Of a stretch of 64,000 nt of DNA, positions 47,846 to 57,732 are shown in pieces. The translations under genes and the position numbers were made by a program. Below the pieces are notes generated by a model. It searched no databases, had not been told where the DNA came from, and worked only from the letters and a program-made list of their open reading frames with translations. The stretch covers positions 62,001-126,000 of the forward strand of contig NZ_ALKN02000003.1 in assembly GCF_000293865.2 (NCBI RefSeq), read 5' to 3'. The stretch comes from Limnohabitans sp. Rim28. Its GTDB lineage: Bacteria; Pseudomonadota; Gammaproteobacteria; Burkholderiales; Burkholderiaceae_C. Numbering within the stretch: position 1 is the first letter of the stretch; each line of letters starts with the position of its first letter.

Positions 47846-47922
47846 TGGCAGGGGAAGAAGGACTCGAACCTTCGAATGCCGGAATCAAAATCCGGTGCCT
47901 TAACCAACTTGGCGACTCCCCT
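47846..47922 (-). tRNA. tRNA-Gln (anticodon TTG)
   Basis: A 77-base cloverleaf on the minus strand. The acceptor AGGGGAG pairs with TTCCCCT. The anticodon loop TTTTGAT gives TTG. The T-loop GTTCGAGTC is intact and CCA is encoded. It lies between ispE and prs, its usual location in betaproteobacteria. Confidence 0.95.
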
Positions 47923-47954
47923 ACACGGGTTGACTGCCAAAGGCAGCCGACCGA

Positions 47955-48800
47955 TCAACTTTCGCTGGATGCCCACCCCAATAAAGGGTGAGACTCCATA
48001 TTGCTGCAGTAGCGTGCCAGAAATCCATCGGGTACCGATATTTCGAGGGTGTTTGCGACACAAGGCGCAAACACAGCACTGCCAGAGCCCGTCATTCTAG
48101 CGTTCAAACCAGCGGTATGGAGCACTTGGAGTGCCTGTGTAACGCCTGTGCAAAGAGCCTGAGCAACAGGCTGCAAATCATTTTGACCAAAGTCATATGG
48201 GTTTGCAGCAAAGACCGAAATTGTAGCAGCGTTTGTGTCGCGTTTCAGGCCAGGATGCGCAAAAATTTCAGCGGTATTGATGCCTTCGGGCGGTTTGATG
48301 ACCCAAAAATCAGCGGGTGGGAGGTCAATGGGGGTGATTTTTTCACCCACACCCTCGACCCAAGCATTGCGTCCACGCAGGAAAAAAGGCACATCGGCAC
48401 CCAGCTCCAGGCCCAATTTCTCTAAAGTTGCCAGGTTCAAATTCAGATTCCAGAGGCGATTGAGTGCCAACAAGCAGCTTGCTGCGTCGGACGAGCCGCC
48501 GCCCATGCCTGCTTGGGCTGGAATTTGTTTGTCGACGGCGATGTGCACGCCATCGGCGCAGCCGGTGCGTTGCTGCAACAAGCTGGCTGCTCGGGTGATC
48601 AGGTCTTGCGCAGGCAAAGCCACGGTGAGGTCTTCTCGGCTGATGGTGCCACCTGCACGCTTTTCGAAATGCAGCGTGTCGCACCAGTCGATGAGCATGA
48701 AAACAGACTGGAGAAGGTGGTAGCCATCGGGTCTGCGCCCGGTGATGTGCAAAAACAAATTCAGTTTGGCCGGGGCCGGCACATCGTGCAGCGTTTTCAT
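47955..48800 (-). CDS. ispE: 4-diphosphocytidyl-2-C-methyl-D-erythritol kinase
   Basis: A 281-residue GHMP kinase of the non-mevalonate isoprenoid pathway. The start MKTLHDVPAPAKLNLFLHI is family-typical. The ATP loop is PAQAGMGGGSSDAA and the C-terminal GHMP motif is ARMTGSGSAVFAP. ATG at 48800 gives normal length; the long open upstream reading overlaps lolB in another frame and is not coding. It is downstream of lolB, with a 28-base gap. Confidence 0.95.
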   Translation of the reverse strand: MKTLHDVPAPAKLNLFLHITGRRPDGYHLLQSVFMLIDWCDTLHFEKRAGGTISREDLTVALPAQDLITRAASLLQQRTGCADGVHIAVDKQIPAQAGMGGGSSDAASCLLALNRLWNLNLNLATLEKLGLELGADVPFFLRGRNAWVEGVGEKITPIDLPPADFWVIKPPEGINTAEIFAHPGLKRDTNAATISVFAANPYDFGQNDLQPVAQALCTGVTQALQVLHTAGLNARMTGSGSAVFAPCVANTLEISVPDGFLARYCSNMESHPLLGWASSES

Positions 48801-48828
48801 AGAACGGGTGATCTCTGTTTTGAACCGA

Positions 48829-49317
48829 TCAGCGGTCCAATGCAATGCGCAAAACCGTGGCTGGCGCGGGCAAACGCCGCTCTGCGGTGATGCGGCCTTG
48901 GGCGTGCTGCGACAGGTCAACTTGCCAACCGACCGCATCGGCGGGTCGGCCTGCCATCCATTCAAACATGGCTGTGATGGGCAGTTCTGTGCCAGTGAGC
49001 CCTTTGGCCAGGTGTTGCAGGCTGGTGCTGTCGATCTGCTGCCCGCCTTGTTCAAGGCGGGCAAACTCGGGCCTCCATTGAAGGCGAGCCAAGGTCGTGC
49101 CAATCGGGCTGAGCAAAACCATCTGCCCCGATTGGGCCGAGCCCTGCAGCTCAAAGCCGGCACTCAAGGATTCAGGTGGCTCTTTGAGCACTTGAATGGC
49201 CAAGCGACCAGACCAATCAGCGCCAGGCGTTGAAACTTGGGGTTGTGGGGTGGCACAGGCCGTCAAAAGCACAAGCCATGCGCAAAGGCTCCAACGGCGT
49301 AAAACCTGTAAGGTCAT
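48829..49317 (-). CDS. lolB: outer-membrane lipoprotein LolB
   Basis: A 162-residue lipoprotein that receives lipoproteins from LolA and inserts them into the outer membrane. The signal ends with the lipobox LLTAC (cysteine 21 from ATG 49317). The mature part has GRLAIQVLKEPPESLSAGFELQG and GQMVLLSPIGTTLARLQW. A GTG four codons upstream (49329) is also possible; neither start has a clear ribosome site. It is between the TPR gene and ispE on the same strand. Confidence 0.88.
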   Translation of the reverse strand: MTLQVLRRWSLCAWLVLLTACATPQPQVSTPGADWSGRLAIQVLKEPPESLSAGFELQGSAQSGQMVLLSPIGTTLARLQWRPEFARLEQGGQQIDSTSLQHLAKGLTGTELPITAMFEWMAGRPADAVGWQVDLSQHAQGRITAERRLPAPATVLRIALDR

Positions 49318-49357
49318 GCGGCGGGCCACTCAAAAGCCGTGTGGGTCATCAAGTCAC

Positions 49358-51091
49358 TCATGGTTTGAACTGGAAGCGCTTGAGCGTTTCGTTCAAGGTG
49401 TCGTTGTCGGATTTGAGCAGCAAACCTTCGCGCCAAATGACCGCCGCCGCATCGCGTTGGCCCATGACCCACAGCACCTCACCCAAATGGGCGGCTATTT
49501 CTGCGTCGGGCTTGGCTTTGTAGGCCATCTGAAGCAGTTGCAGGGCTTCCGCCAGCTGGCCTTGCCGGAACGCCACCCAGCCCAAACTGTCCTGAATGTA
49601 GGCATCGTTGGGCGCCAGTTGGAGCGCTTGCGTGATCAGCAAGCGGGCTTCGGGCAGGCGAATGTTTCGATCAGCGAGTGAATAACCCAAGGCGTTGAAG
49701 GCATGTGGATCATCGGGTTTTCGCTTCATGATGTCGCGCAGCAAACTTTCCATCTCGTCATAGCGTTTGAGCTTTTCACAGACCATGGCCAACTCGGACA
49801 TCAATTCTGTGTTTTGAGGGTGTTGGGCTAAGGTTTGCTTGACCAAGGTGTATGCGTTGGCGGCTTGATTGTTCTCGCGCAGCCATTGCGATTGCACCAA
49901 GGCTTTTTTGATGGCCAGCTCTGGGGTGTTGGCTCTGATCCGCTCCAAAGTCAGGCGGGCTTCGTCCAGTCGGCCCTGTTTTGACAGCAAATCTGCTTGT
50001 CGGCTGGCCAGTTTGATGGGGTCGGCATCGGCAGGCACTTGCGCCAACCATTGTTGGGCCTGTGTCCATTGACCTTTGCGTTGGGCAATTTGAGCCAATC
50101 CCATCAAAGACTCGGTGAGTCCTGCAGTGGCTGATTTGTCGGGAGCAACAGAGGCCAGCGCCACATGTTGCGTCAGTTTTTGCTCGGCCAATGCCCATTG
50201 TCCTGTTTCAAGCAAAAGCAGGCCGTGTACCCACCACGCATCGGCAAATTCAGGCTGCTCGGTGTTGATTTTTTGAAGCTGCTCCAACGCCTGGGTGTAT
50301 GAGAGTTGGCCAATGAGCAGGCGGGCAAACCCAAGGCGAAGCTCGGGTGGCACCGGGCCTTGCATGGCGCGGGTGATCAAGGGGGTCAATTCAGTCGGTG
50401 CGGCGCCAACCAAACTCAGGGCCAAGATCAAGGGGCCGGAGGCCGTGGCATCGGCCAGCAAGGCTTGGCGGGTGGCTTCAACGGCCAGAGCCAATTGGCC
50501 GGCCTCGCGCCTCATCCTGCCCACCGTGGTCCATGCCGAGGCCGCTGTGGGGGCTTGTTTCAAGGCGGTTTGGAGGGCTTTTTCGACCGCATCAGCGGCC
50601 AGTTTTTTGTCTTGAACGCGTGAGAAAACCCTCGGAATCGACGCGATGGCTGTATTTCTCTCATCGGCAGGCAACTCACGTATCGATACGGTCAAAGCTT
50701 GTCCGGCTTCATCCAAGCGGTTCAAAGCCAACAATATTTGCAACAGGTAACGGTTGGCTTCCGAAGACTCGGGGAGAGCGCTTTTCCAAGCTTGTGCGGC
50801 TTGAAGCGCAGCATCGCCCGAGCGCGACTGAAGAGCAACATCCACGGCCCGTTGGAACACCAAAGGGTCTCGGGTTTTGCGTGCGGCGTCCAAAATGATG
50901 GAGAAGCCACTGCCGGGAGCGCCCCCTCTGACGTTCATTTCGCCCAACAAGAGTTGGTAAAAAAGCATGGCATCCAGCCCGGATTTTTGAGCCGCAGGCC
51001 GGTCTTGGGGGGCAGCAGATGGCGTGACGGCTTGAGCCCATGCGCTTTGCACGCAAAGAACCATCAACGCAAGTCGGAACCAAGATTTCAT
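49358..51091 (-). CDS. tetratricopeptide-repeat protein, exported
   Basis: A 577-residue protein with a signal peptide (MKSWFRLALMVLCVQSAWAQA) and many TPR helices across the whole length. The clearest are ANRYLLQILLALNRLDEAG, FADAWWVHGLLLLETGQWAL and HAFNALGYSLADRNIRLPEA. Such proteins are scaffolds. Its position before lolB-ispE is conserved in betaproteobacteria, so it may serve envelope assembly, but no function is proven. The start is ATG at 51091; the upstream open frame is antisense to mutM. Confidence 0.85.
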   Translation of the reverse strand: MKSWFRLALMVLCVQSAWAQAVTPSAAPQDRPAAQKSGLDAMLFYQLLLGEMNVRGGAPGSGFSIILDAARKTRDPLVFQRAVDVALQSRSGDAALQAAQAWKSALPESSEANRYLLQILLALNRLDEAGQALTVSIRELPADERNTAIASIPRVFSRVQDKKLAADAVEKALQTALKQAPTAASAWTTVGRMRREAGQLALAVEATRQALLADATASGPLILALSLVGAAPTELTPLITRAMQGPVPPELRLGFARLLIGQLSYTQALEQLQKINTEQPEFADAWWVHGLLLLETGQWALAEQKLTQHVALASVAPDKSATAGLTESLMGLAQIAQRKGQWTQAQQWLAQVPADADPIKLASRQADLLSKQGRLDEARLTLERIRANTPELAIKKALVQSQWLRENNQAANAYTLVKQTLAQHPQNTELMSELAMVCEKLKRYDEMESLLRDIMKRKPDDPHAFNALGYSLADRNIRLPEARLLITQALQLAPNDAYIQDSLGWVAFRQGQLAEALQLLQMAYKAKPDAEIAAHLGEVLWVMGQRDAAAVIWREGLLLKSDNDTLNETLKRFQFKP

Positions 51092-51161
51092 GCCTTCATC
51101 ATAATCCACGCATCTGCCGCCAAAAGCTGCGCGGCCCTTGTCCCTTTTTGCACCAGAGCCC

Positions 51162-51977
51162 ATGCCTGAACTCCCCGAAGTTGAAGTCACCCGCCGCAGT
51201 TTTGCAGACCGCATCGCATCGGCCCATATCTTGGCGCTCCAGATGGGCAAGCCCCTGCGCTGGCCCTTGGGTGTGGCCGCTGCCAGCTTGGTGGGGCAGC
51301 AAATTTGGGGTGTTCGGCGGCGCGGCAAATACCTGCTGCTGGACCTGGAGCAAGGCCTGCTCTTGGTGCATTTGGGCATGTCGGGCAGTTTGAACTTTGC
51401 CCCTACCCAGCCTGAAGCCGGGCCGCACGACCACATGGACCTGGTGACCGATCGGGGCGTGTTGCGATTGCACGACCCGCGACGATTTGGCGCCGTGGTC
51501 TGGGCACCAAGTGAAGACGCTCCCCAAGCGCAAAAGTTGTTGGGCCGTTTGGGGGTGGAGCCCTTGAGCGCTCAGTTCGATGTGGGCACCTTTGCCGTGG
51601 CCCTTAAAAAACGCCAGTCGGCCATCAAGCAGGTTTTGCTGGCGGGCAACGAGGTGGTGGGTGTGGGCAATATTTACGCGTCAGAAGCCTTGTTCATGGC
51701 GGGCATACGCCCCACGACCAAAGCGTCGCGTTTGTCCAAGCCCCGGGTGGCCAGGCTGCATGCGGCCATCGTTCAGGTGTTGACCCGTGCTGTCGAACAG
51801 GGCGGCAGTTCGCTGAAAGATTTTGTGAACGCCGAAGGGCGCACCGGCTACTTTCAGCTTGAGGCAGCGGTTTACGGACGTGCGGGCCAGCCCTGCCGCG
51901 TATGCGCTAACCCCATCCAGTCCATGCTGCAAGGCCAGCGCACCACCTTTTACTGCTCTTCATGCCAGAAACCGTGA
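51162..51977 (+). CDS. mutM: formamidopyrimidine-DNA glycosylase
   Basis: A 271-residue bifunctional glycosylase/AP lyase removing 8-oxoguanine. The mature N-terminus PELPEVE carries the catalytic proline and glutamate. [11 protein letters not shown] has the conserved lysine. [13 protein letters not shown] is the helix-two-turn-helix. The C-terminal zinc finger uses CRVC and CSSC. ATG at 51162 is fixed by the catalytic proline. It overlaps or touches mutY, giving a GO-repair pair. Confidence 0.97.
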   Translation: MPELPEVEVTRRSFADRIASAHILALQMGKPLRWPLGVAAASLVGQQIWGVRRRGKYLLLDLEQGLLLVHLGMSGSLNFAPTQPEAGPHDHMDLVTDRGVLRLHDPRRFGAVVWAPSEDAPQAQKLLGRLGVEPLSAQFDVGTFAVALKKRQSAIKQVLLAGNEVVGVGNIYASEALFMAGIRPTTKASRLSKPRVARLHAAIVQVLTRAVEQGGSSLKDFVNAEGRTGYFQLEAAVYGRAGQPCRVCANPIQSMLQGQRTTFYCSSCQKP

Positions 51978-53002
51978 TGACTTTGCCCGAAGGTTTTGCC
52001 CGCCGCATGGTGGCGTGGCAGCGCTTGCACGGCCGCCAAAGCCTGCCTTGGCAAAACACCCAGGACCCTTACCGCGTCTGGTTGTCCGAGATCATGCTGC
52101 AGCAAACGCAGGTGAGCACCGTGCTGGACTACTTTCCTCGGTTTTTGGGGCGCTTTCCTGATGTGGCTGCTCTGGCGGCCGCGCCGCAAGACGATGTGCT
52201 GGCCCTGTGGAGCGGCCTGGGCTATTACAGCCGTGCCCGCAACCTGCACAAGTGCGCTCAAGAGGTGATGGGGCGTTTTGGCGGAGCCTTTCCGCGCCGT
52301 GCCGAAGAATTGCAAACCCTGCCGGGCATTGGCCGGTCCACCGCCGCCGCTGTTGCAGCCTTTTGCTTTGGCGAGCGTTCTGCAATTCTGGACGGGAATG
52401 TCAAGCGTGTGTTGACCCGTGTGCTGGGCTATGGCGCGGATCTGGCGGTTTCTAAAAACGAAAAAGCCCTTTGGGCGCTGGCCGAAGACCTGTTGCCCGC
52501 GCAAGCGGCCGACATGCCGCGCTACACCCAGGCCTTGATGGACTTGGGGGCCACCGTGTGTTTGCCGCGCAAAGCGCAGTGCGAGGCTTGTCCGGTCATT
52601 ACTGTGTGTCAGGCGCAGGCTCAGGGCGAGCCGCTGGCCTATCCCGTCAAAACCCGCAAACTCAAACGCAGCAGCGCCACGCTGTGGCTGCTGTGGGCAG
52701 TCAACGCACAGGGCCAAGTGTGGCTGCAAAAAAGGCCAGAATCAGGCATTTGGGCTGGCTTGTTCAGCTTGCCGGTGTTTGAGTCTGAGTTGGAGGTGCT
52801 GGCCGCTTGGCCGCAAGGCACAGCGCCGCAATACATCACGCCCTGGAAGCATGTGCTGACGCACCGCGATTTGCATTTGCACCCGGTGAGGTTGCACGGC
52901 TGCGCTCAGTCAGCCCCCGCTTGCGAGGGGCAGTGGGTCGATGCAGACGCTTGGCCTGCGATGGGCTTGCCAGCGCCTGTCCGGACCTTGTTGATGTCTT
53001 GA
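51962..53002 (+). CDS. mutY: A/G-specific adenine glycosylase
   Basis: A 346-residue glycosylase removing adenine opposite 8-oxoguanine. [13 protein letters not shown] has the catalytic glutamate. [18 protein letters not shown] is the HhH motif, followed by [12 protein letters not shown]. The 4Fe-4S ligands follow CX6CX2CX5C in [18 protein letters not shown] Nudix-like domain recognising 8-oxoG closes the protein. Two starts are possible: ATG 51962, overlapping mutM by 16 bases, or ATG 51977, which shares a base with the mutM stop. Either way it is translationally coupled to mutM. Confidence 0.96.
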   Translation: MPETVMTLPEGFARRMVAWQRLHGRQSLPWQNTQDPYRVWLSEIMLQQTQVSTVLDYFPRFLGRFPDVAALAAAPQDDVLALWSGLGYYSRARNLHKCAQEVMGRFGGAFPRRAEELQTLPGIGRSTAAAVAAFCFGERSAILDGNVKRVLTRVLGYGADLAVSKNEKALWALAEDLLPAQAADMPRYTQALMDLGATVCLPRKAQCEACPVITVCQAQAQGEPLAYPVKTRKLKRSSATLWLLWAVNAQGQVWLQKRPESGIWAGLFSLPVFESELEVLAAWPQGTAPQYITPWKHVLTHRDLHLHPVRLHGCAQSAPACEGQWVDADAWPAMGLPAPVRTLLMS

Positions 53003-53026
53003 TCCAGGCCCAACAAGCGAGTTGCG

Positions 53027-53884
53027 TCAGAGCGCGTCCAGTTCCCGGTGTCGCTTGAGTGTGAGCCAGCGTGCGCCAAAGCTTTGTGCCAGTTGTTCCA
53101 CCATGAACACCGAGCGGTGTTGGCCACCTGTGCAGCCAATGGCCACTGTGACGTAGCTGCGGTGGTCGCGCTCGATGGCGGGAATCCACTGCTTCAAAAA
53201 CCCTTCGATCTGCTGCTGCATCTGCACGAATTCTTCGGACTGGCGCAGGTAGGCTTGCACCGGTTCGTCACGCCCAGTCAGGGGTTTCAAAGCGCTTTCG
53301 TAGTGCGGGTTGGGCAGCATGCGCACGTCAAACACATAGTCGGCATCGGTGGGGATGCCGCGCTTGAAACCAAAAGACTCGAACACCAAGGTCAGTTGAG
53401 CCTGGGGCGCGCTGACCAAGGTCTTGATGTAGGTTTGCAGTTGGGCCGAGCGCAGCAAACTGGTGTCGATGACGTGGGCGCGGTCTCTCAGATCGGCGAG
53501 CAAGGCGCGCTCGAATTGAATGGTCTCAACAAGCGCTTTATCGCTTTGCGGCTTGTCACCCCCTGACAAAGGGTGTTTGCGCCTTGATTCTGAATAGCGG
53601 CGCTGCAGTGTGTCCGAGTTGGCATCCAGAAAAACCGATTTCACCGTCATGCCCATGTCGCGCAGCAAGGCCATTTGCTCGGGCATCAAGTGCAGCGAGT
53701 TGGCGCTGCGCACATCGATCGCAATCGCCAAGCGTTTTTCTTTTTGCTGTTCTTCGAGTTTGACGAAGGGGATCAGCAACTCGGGGGGAAGGTTGTCGAC
53801 GCAGTAATAGCCCGCGTCTTCAAGGGCGTGCAGTGCCACCGATTTACCAGAGCCTGACATGCCAGTGATGAGGATGATGTCCAT
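53027..53884 (-). CDS. rapZ: RNase adapter / nucleotide-binding protein RapZ
   Basis: A 285-residue protein with Walker A GMSGSGKS at residues 8-15, a second NTP-site region, and the conserved C-terminal sensory domain ([21 protein letters not shown]). In enterobacteria RapZ binds glucosamine-6-phosphate and guides small-RNA decay; here the partner RNAs are unknown. It begins two bases after recN ends, in an operon nadK-recN-rapZ on the minus strand. Confidence 0.94.
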   Translation of the reverse strand: MDIILITGMSGSGKSVALHALEDAGYYCVDNLPPELLIPFVKLEEQQKEKRLAIAIDVRSANSLHLMPEQMALLRDMGMTVKSVFLDANSDTLQRRYSESRRKHPLSGGDKPQSDKALVETIQFERALLADLRDRAHVIDTSLLRSAQLQTYIKTLVSAPQAQLTLVFESFGFKRGIPTDADYVFDVRMLPNPHYESALKPLTGRDEPVQAYLRQSEEFVQMQQQIEGFLKQWIPAIERDHRSYVTVAIGCTGGQHRSVFMVEQLAQSFGARWLTLKRHRELDAL

Positions 53885-53886
53885 GC

Positions 53887-55578
53887 TCAGCTTTGTGCGG
53901 CTTTGCGGCCAGAAACGTGTGTCGGGGCGCCCAGCATTTCGCGGGCGTGGGCCAAGGTGGTGGCAGACAACTTTTCGCCGCCCAGCATGCGCGCGATCTC
54001 GCTCACACGCTCTTCGCCGTTGACGCCGCGCACTTGGCTGCTGACTTGGCCCTTGTCCGCTGCTTTGCTCACCAGCAAGTGGTGATCAGCGCAGGCCGCC
54101 ACTTGGGGCAGGTGGGTGACCGCCAACACTTGGCGGTGTTGGCCCAGTTGTTTCATGAGGCGGCCCACGGTCTCGGCCACGGCGCCGCCAACGCCCGAGT
54201 CCACCTCGTCAAAAATCAAGGTGCCGGCTTCGCCCAGCTCGCTGGTGGTCACCGCGATGGCCAGTGCGATGCGCGAGAGTTCGCCACCCGAGGCCACTTT
54301 GCCCACGGGCCGGGGCGTGCTGCCTTCGTGTCCCGCGACCAGAAAGCTCACTTCTTCCAGGCCGTGTTGCGCGGGCGTATCCAAGGTTTGAAGCTGCACT
54401 TCAAAGCGGCCGCCTTGCATGCCCAGTTGCTGCATGGCGCTGCTGACGGCTTGGGCCAAGGGCTTGGCAGCCTTTTGGCGTTGGCGTGAAACCGCTTTGG
54501 CGGCTTGTGTGCAAGCCGTTTGCGCAGCTTCTGCGGCTTTTTGCAAAGCGGCCAAATCCGCTGCAGCGTCAAGCTGGACCAGGTCTTTGCGCCAGGCCTG
54601 CAAGGCTTGCGGTAATTCGTCAGGGCTCTTTTTGTAGCGGCGGGCCAGTGACAACCACAGGCCCATGCGCTCGTCCAGTTGCGTCAATTGGGCCGGATCC
54701 AAGTCGGTTTTGCGTAAATACGCGTGCAGGCTGTGGGCCACGTCTTCGGCTTGGGCTTGTGCAGAAACCAAAACTTCGGCCAGTGCATTGAATTCTGGTT
54801 CAAATTGAGCAAGTGACTGCAGGGTCTGGATGGTGCGGGACAGCTGGCGCGAAGCGCCGGTTTCGCTGTCGTTGTCGCCGCCTTCGAGCAGCAGCGTGCT
54901 TTGGGTGGCTCCGTCAATCAGGGCTTGTGCATTGGCCAGGCGGCTGTGCTGGGTGCTCAGCTCTTGCCATTCGTCCATTTGAGGGTTGAGCTTGTCCAGC
55001 TCGCTGATTTGCCACGCCAGCCGTTCGCGTTCGTTAGCCAGTGTGCTTTGCGCTTGCGCTGCGTCAGCCAAGGCTTGCTGCGCTTGTCGCCAGGTTTGCC
55101 AAGATGCTTTGAGGGGGCGGGTGTCGATGCTGGCGTAGGCGTCCAACAGGCCGCGCACAGCTTCGGGCCGTGTCAGGCTTTGCCAGGCGTGTTGGCCGTG
55201 GATGTCCAAAAGCTGCTCGCCCAGCTCACGCAGTTGCGTGGCAGTGGCCGGGCTGCCGTTGATCCAAGCGCGGCTTTTACCAGCCATGTCCACGGTACGG
55301 CGCAGCAGCAAAGATGCGTTGACCTCAAAGCCTGCCTCTTCAAGCCAAGTTTGAATGGCGGGGGTTGCGTCAAACTCGGCACAAACTTCACAGCGGCTGG
55401 CGCCTTCTCGCACCACACTCGACTCGGCTCGGGCGCCCAAAGCCAGTTGCAGCGCATCAATCAAGATGGATTTTCCGGCGCCCGTTTCACCCGTCAAGAC
55501 GCTGAATCCTTGCGCCAAGTCAAGCTCTAAAGTTTGCACGATCACAAAGTCGCGCAAGGTGATGTGCGTCAGTGCCAC
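53887..55578 (-). CDS. recN: DNA repair protein RecN
   Basis: A 563-residue SMC-like ATPase for double-strand break repair. Walker A is [20 protein letters not shown], a long helical middle forms the coiled coil, and the C-terminal signature [16 protein letters not shown] is followed by Walker [13 protein letters not shown]. The start is GTG at 55578 ([14 protein letters not shown]), close behind the nadK stop. Co-transcription with nadK is common in proteobacteria. Confidence 0.95.
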   Translation of the reverse strand: MALTHITLRDFVIVQTLELDLAQGFSVLTGETGAGKSILIDALQLALGARAESSVVREGASRCEVCAEFDATPAIQTWLEEAGFEVNASLLLRRTVDMAGKSRAWINGSPATATQLRELGEQLLDIHGQHAWQSLTRPEAVRGLLDAYASIDTRPLKASWQTWRQAQQALADAAQAQSTLANERERLAWQISELDKLNPQMDEWQELSTQHSRLANAQALIDGATQSTLLLEGGDNDSETGASRQLSRTIQTLQSLAQFEPEFNALAEVLVSAQAQAEDVAHSLHAYLRKTDLDPAQLTQLDERMGLWLSLARRYKKSPDELPQALQAWRKDLVQLDAAADLAALQKAAEAAQTACTQAAKAVSRQRQKAAKPLAQAVSSAMQQLGMQGGRFEVQLQTLDTPAQHGLEEVSFLVAGHEGSTPRPVGKVASGGELSRIALAIAVTTSELGEAGTLIFDEVDSGVGGAVAETVGRLMKQLGQHRQVLAVTHLPQVAACADHHLLVSKAADKGQVSSQVRGVNGEERVSEIARMLGGEKLSATTLAHAREMLGAPTHVSGRKAAQS

Positions 55579-55581
55579 GGC

Positions 55582-56475
55582 TTAAGCGCCCTCATTCCAG
55601 TGCATTTTTTTGCGCAGGGTGTCAAAGTAGTTCCAACCCGCTGGGTGCAAAAAACGCACCGTGTGTTCGGACCGTTTGACCACAATCCGATCCCCCAAAA
55701 TCAAGTCAGCCAGAGATTGCATGTCGAAGTTGGCGCTGACATAGCGCCCCGCCACGATTTCGATGCTGATCTCAGACGACTCGGGCAACACAATGGGCCG
55801 GTTAGACAGCGTGTGCGGCGCAATCGGGGCCATGACCCAGCCACCAATCGCGGGGTGCATCAAAGGGCCACCCACTGACAACGAATACGCGGTGGAGCCT
55901 GTGGGGGTGGCGATGATCAGACCATCGGCGCGTTGGTTGGACACAAAACGGCCATCGACCTCTACCCGAAGCTCCACCATCCCTGAAGTACCGCCCCGGT
56001 TGACCACCACGTCGTTCATGGCCAAAGCATTGAAAACGCTGCGCTGATCGCGCATGACATGGGCTTGGAGCAGGCTGCGGTCTTCGGTCTGGTAATGGCC
56101 CTGCAGCATGGGCAGCAACACATCTTGGTAACTCTGAAGGGGAATGTCGGTGATGAAACCCAGTCGTCCTTGGTTGATGCCCATCAGGGGCAAATTGAAT
56201 CGCGCCATCTGGCGGCCAATCCCCAGCATGGTGCCATCGCCCCCAATGACCAAACCCAGATCGCACTGCTTGCCAATCTCGGGCATCTCCAGAACCGGGT
56301 ATTGGTTCAGGCCCGTGTGCGATGCCGTTTCCTTGTCCAGCACCACCTCGCAGCCTTGTCGCGTCAAAAACTGGGCCACGTCGTCTAAGGCGCGGCGCGA
56401 ACTCTCCAGCGCCCCACCGTGGGCCGTGGTGTGGTATTTGCCAAAAAGTGCAACGTGACGGAACTTAGATCTCAT
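55582..56475 (-). CDS. nadK: NAD kinase
   Basis: A 297-residue enzyme making NADP from NAD. The ATP/NAD motif is [23 protein letters not shown] and the [16 protein letters not shown] segment are the other two family blocks. The start is ATG at 56475 ([14 protein letters not shown]); a TTG two codons upstream is ignored. It is divergent from hrcA across a 28-base AT-rich gap that must contain parts of both promoters. Confidence 0.95.
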   Translation of the reverse strand: MRSKFRHVALFGKYHTTAHGGALESSRRALDDVAQFLTRQGCEVVLDKETASHTGLNQYPVLEMPEIGKQCDLGLVIGGDGTMLGIGRQMARFNLPLMGINQGRLGFITDIPLQSYQDVLLPMLQGHYQTEDRSLLQAHVMRDQRSVFNALAMNDVVVNRGGTSGMVELRVEVDGRFVSNQRADGLIIATPTGSTAYSLSVGGPLMHPAIGGWVMAPIAPHTLSNRPIVLPESSEISIEIVAGRYVSANFDMQSLADLILGDRIVVKRSEHTVRFLHPAGWNYFDTLRKKMHWNEGA

Positions 56476-56503
56476 TCGCAAATTACATCATTAAAATGAC
56501 CGC

Positions 56504-57508
56504 ATGCTAGATGATCGTGCCAAGTTATTGCTCAAAGCCCTGGTAGAACGCTATATCGCGGATGGCCAGCCTGTGGGCTCTCGCACGCTCTCTAAGGCCT
56601 CGGGCCTTGACTTGTCCCCCGCGACCATCCGCAATGTCATGTCTGACCTGGAAGAGCTGGGCCTGATCGCCAGCCCCCACACCTCAGCGGGCCGCATTCC
56701 CACCAGCCGGGGCTACCGTTTGTTTGTGGACACCATGTTGACCGTGCAGCGGGATGGCCTCGAAACCCCGGCCCTGATTCCCGATCAGCCGCAAAAAGTG
56801 ATCGCCAGCGCGGCCAACCTGCTGTCCAGCCTGTCGCATTTTGTGGGCGTGGTCATGACCCCACGCCGGCCCTCGGTATTTCGCCACATCGAATTCTTGC
56901 GCTTGTCTGAGCGGCGCTTGCTGGTCATCATCGTCTCGCCCGAAGGCGATGTGCAAAACCGCATCTTGTTCACCGAGACCGATTACTCGCAAAGCCAGCT
57001 GATCGAAACCTCCAACTTTTTGAACAGCCATTACGCGGGGATGGCCATCGAGCAGGTACGCAGCCGGGTGCAGCAAGAGTTGGTCAGCCTGCAAAGCGAA
57101 ATCGCCACCCTCATGCAAGCGGCCGTTCAGGTCAGCACAGAAGCCTTGGCTGAAGACCAAAATGAAGTGGTCATTGCCGGCGAGCGCAACCTTTTGTCGG
57201 TGAGTGACTTTTCCAGTGACATGGGCCATTTGCGCCGGGCGTTTGACCTGTTTGAGCAGAAAACCCAGCTCATGCGCTTGCTGGACGTGTCCAGCCAGGC
57301 CGAAGGCGTGCGCATCTACATTGGCGGAGAAAGCCAGATTGTGCCCATGCAAGAGTTGTCTGTGGTCAGCTCGCCTTATGAGGTGGACGGCCAGATTGTC
57401 GGCACCTTGGGCGTGATCGGGCCTACTCGCATGCCCTATGACCGCATGATCCAGATCGTCAACATCACCTCGCGCCTGGTAAGCAACGCGCTCAGCCAGT
57501 CGAAATAA
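56504..57508 (+). CDS. hrcA: heat-inducible transcription repressor HrcA
   Basis: A 334-residue repressor of groE/dnaK-type heat-shock genes, binding CIRCE elements. The N-terminal winged helix is seen in [20 protein letters not shown] and [18 protein letters not shown], with [20 protein letters not shown] following. The dimerisation and GAF-like middle runs to [17 protein letters not shown] at 56504 is family-typical. I see no CIRCE palindrome in the short upstream gap. A tRNA follows 34 bases downstream. Confidence 0.95.
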   Translation: MLDDRAKLLLKALVERYIADGQPVGSRTLSKASGLDLSPATIRNVMSDLEELGLIASPHTSAGRIPTSRGYRLFVDTMLTVQRDGLETPALIPDQPQKVIASAANLLSSLSHFVGVVMTPRRPSVFRHIEFLRLSERRLLVIIVSPEGDVQNRILFTETDYSQSQLIETSNFLNSHYAGMAIEQVRSRVQQELVSLQSEIATLMQAAVQVSTEALAEDQNEVVIAGERNLLSVSDFSSDMGHLRRAFDLFEQKTQLMRLLDVSSQAEGVRIYIGGESQIVPMQELSVVSSPYEVDGQIVGTLGVIGPTRMPYDRMIQIVNITSRLVSNALSQSK

Positions 57509-57542
57509 GCGGTTGAGGCCCACTACAATCAACGCTTCGGTT

Positions 57543-57619
57543 GGGGCGTTAGCTCAGTTGGTTAGAGCAGAGGACTCATAATCCTTTGGTCGACAGTTCA
57601 AGTCTGTCACGCCCTACCA
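57543..57619 (+). tRNA. tRNA with CAT anticodon (Ile2 or elongator Met)
   Basis: A 77-base cloverleaf: acceptor GGGGCGT, D-arm GCTCAGTTGGTTAGAGC, anticodon loop CTCATAA, T-arm with GTTCAAGTC, and encoded CCA. The acceptor pairs with ACGCCCT, leaving G1 opposite T72, a wobble pair. TTGGTCG and GTTCAAGTC resemble E. coli tRNA-Ile2 (lysidine-modified), but elongator methionine cannot be excluded by eye; the initiator is excluded by the anticodon stem. It is the likely insertion site of the island to the right. Confidence 0.9.
57594..57619 (+). other. putative left attachment site (tRNA 3' end)
   Basis: The T-arm and acceptor end of the CAT tRNA lie 114 bases before a tyrosine integrase gene and at the point where base composition changes. 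That is the usual attachment arrangement of integrative elements. No second copy of this segment is visible to the right within the window, so the core sequence is undefined. Confidence 0.45.
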
Positions 57620-57631
57620 TTTCAATCCTTC

Positions 57632-57668
57632 AAGTCACTTTGTACGGCGCTGCAAAGTGACTTTTTTG
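57632..57668 (+). terminator. terminator after the CAT tRNA
   Basis: AAGTCACTTTG / CAAAGTGACTT is a perfect 11-bp stem with a ten-base loop followed by six T. It ends the tRNA transcript before the integrase gene. Confidence 0.88.
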
Positions 57669-57732
57669 TTGGGCTGTTTCAAGTTGGCACACGCTGCCAG
57701 CCCAGTAGTTCCACGCTGGGGGGCTGTGCGCT

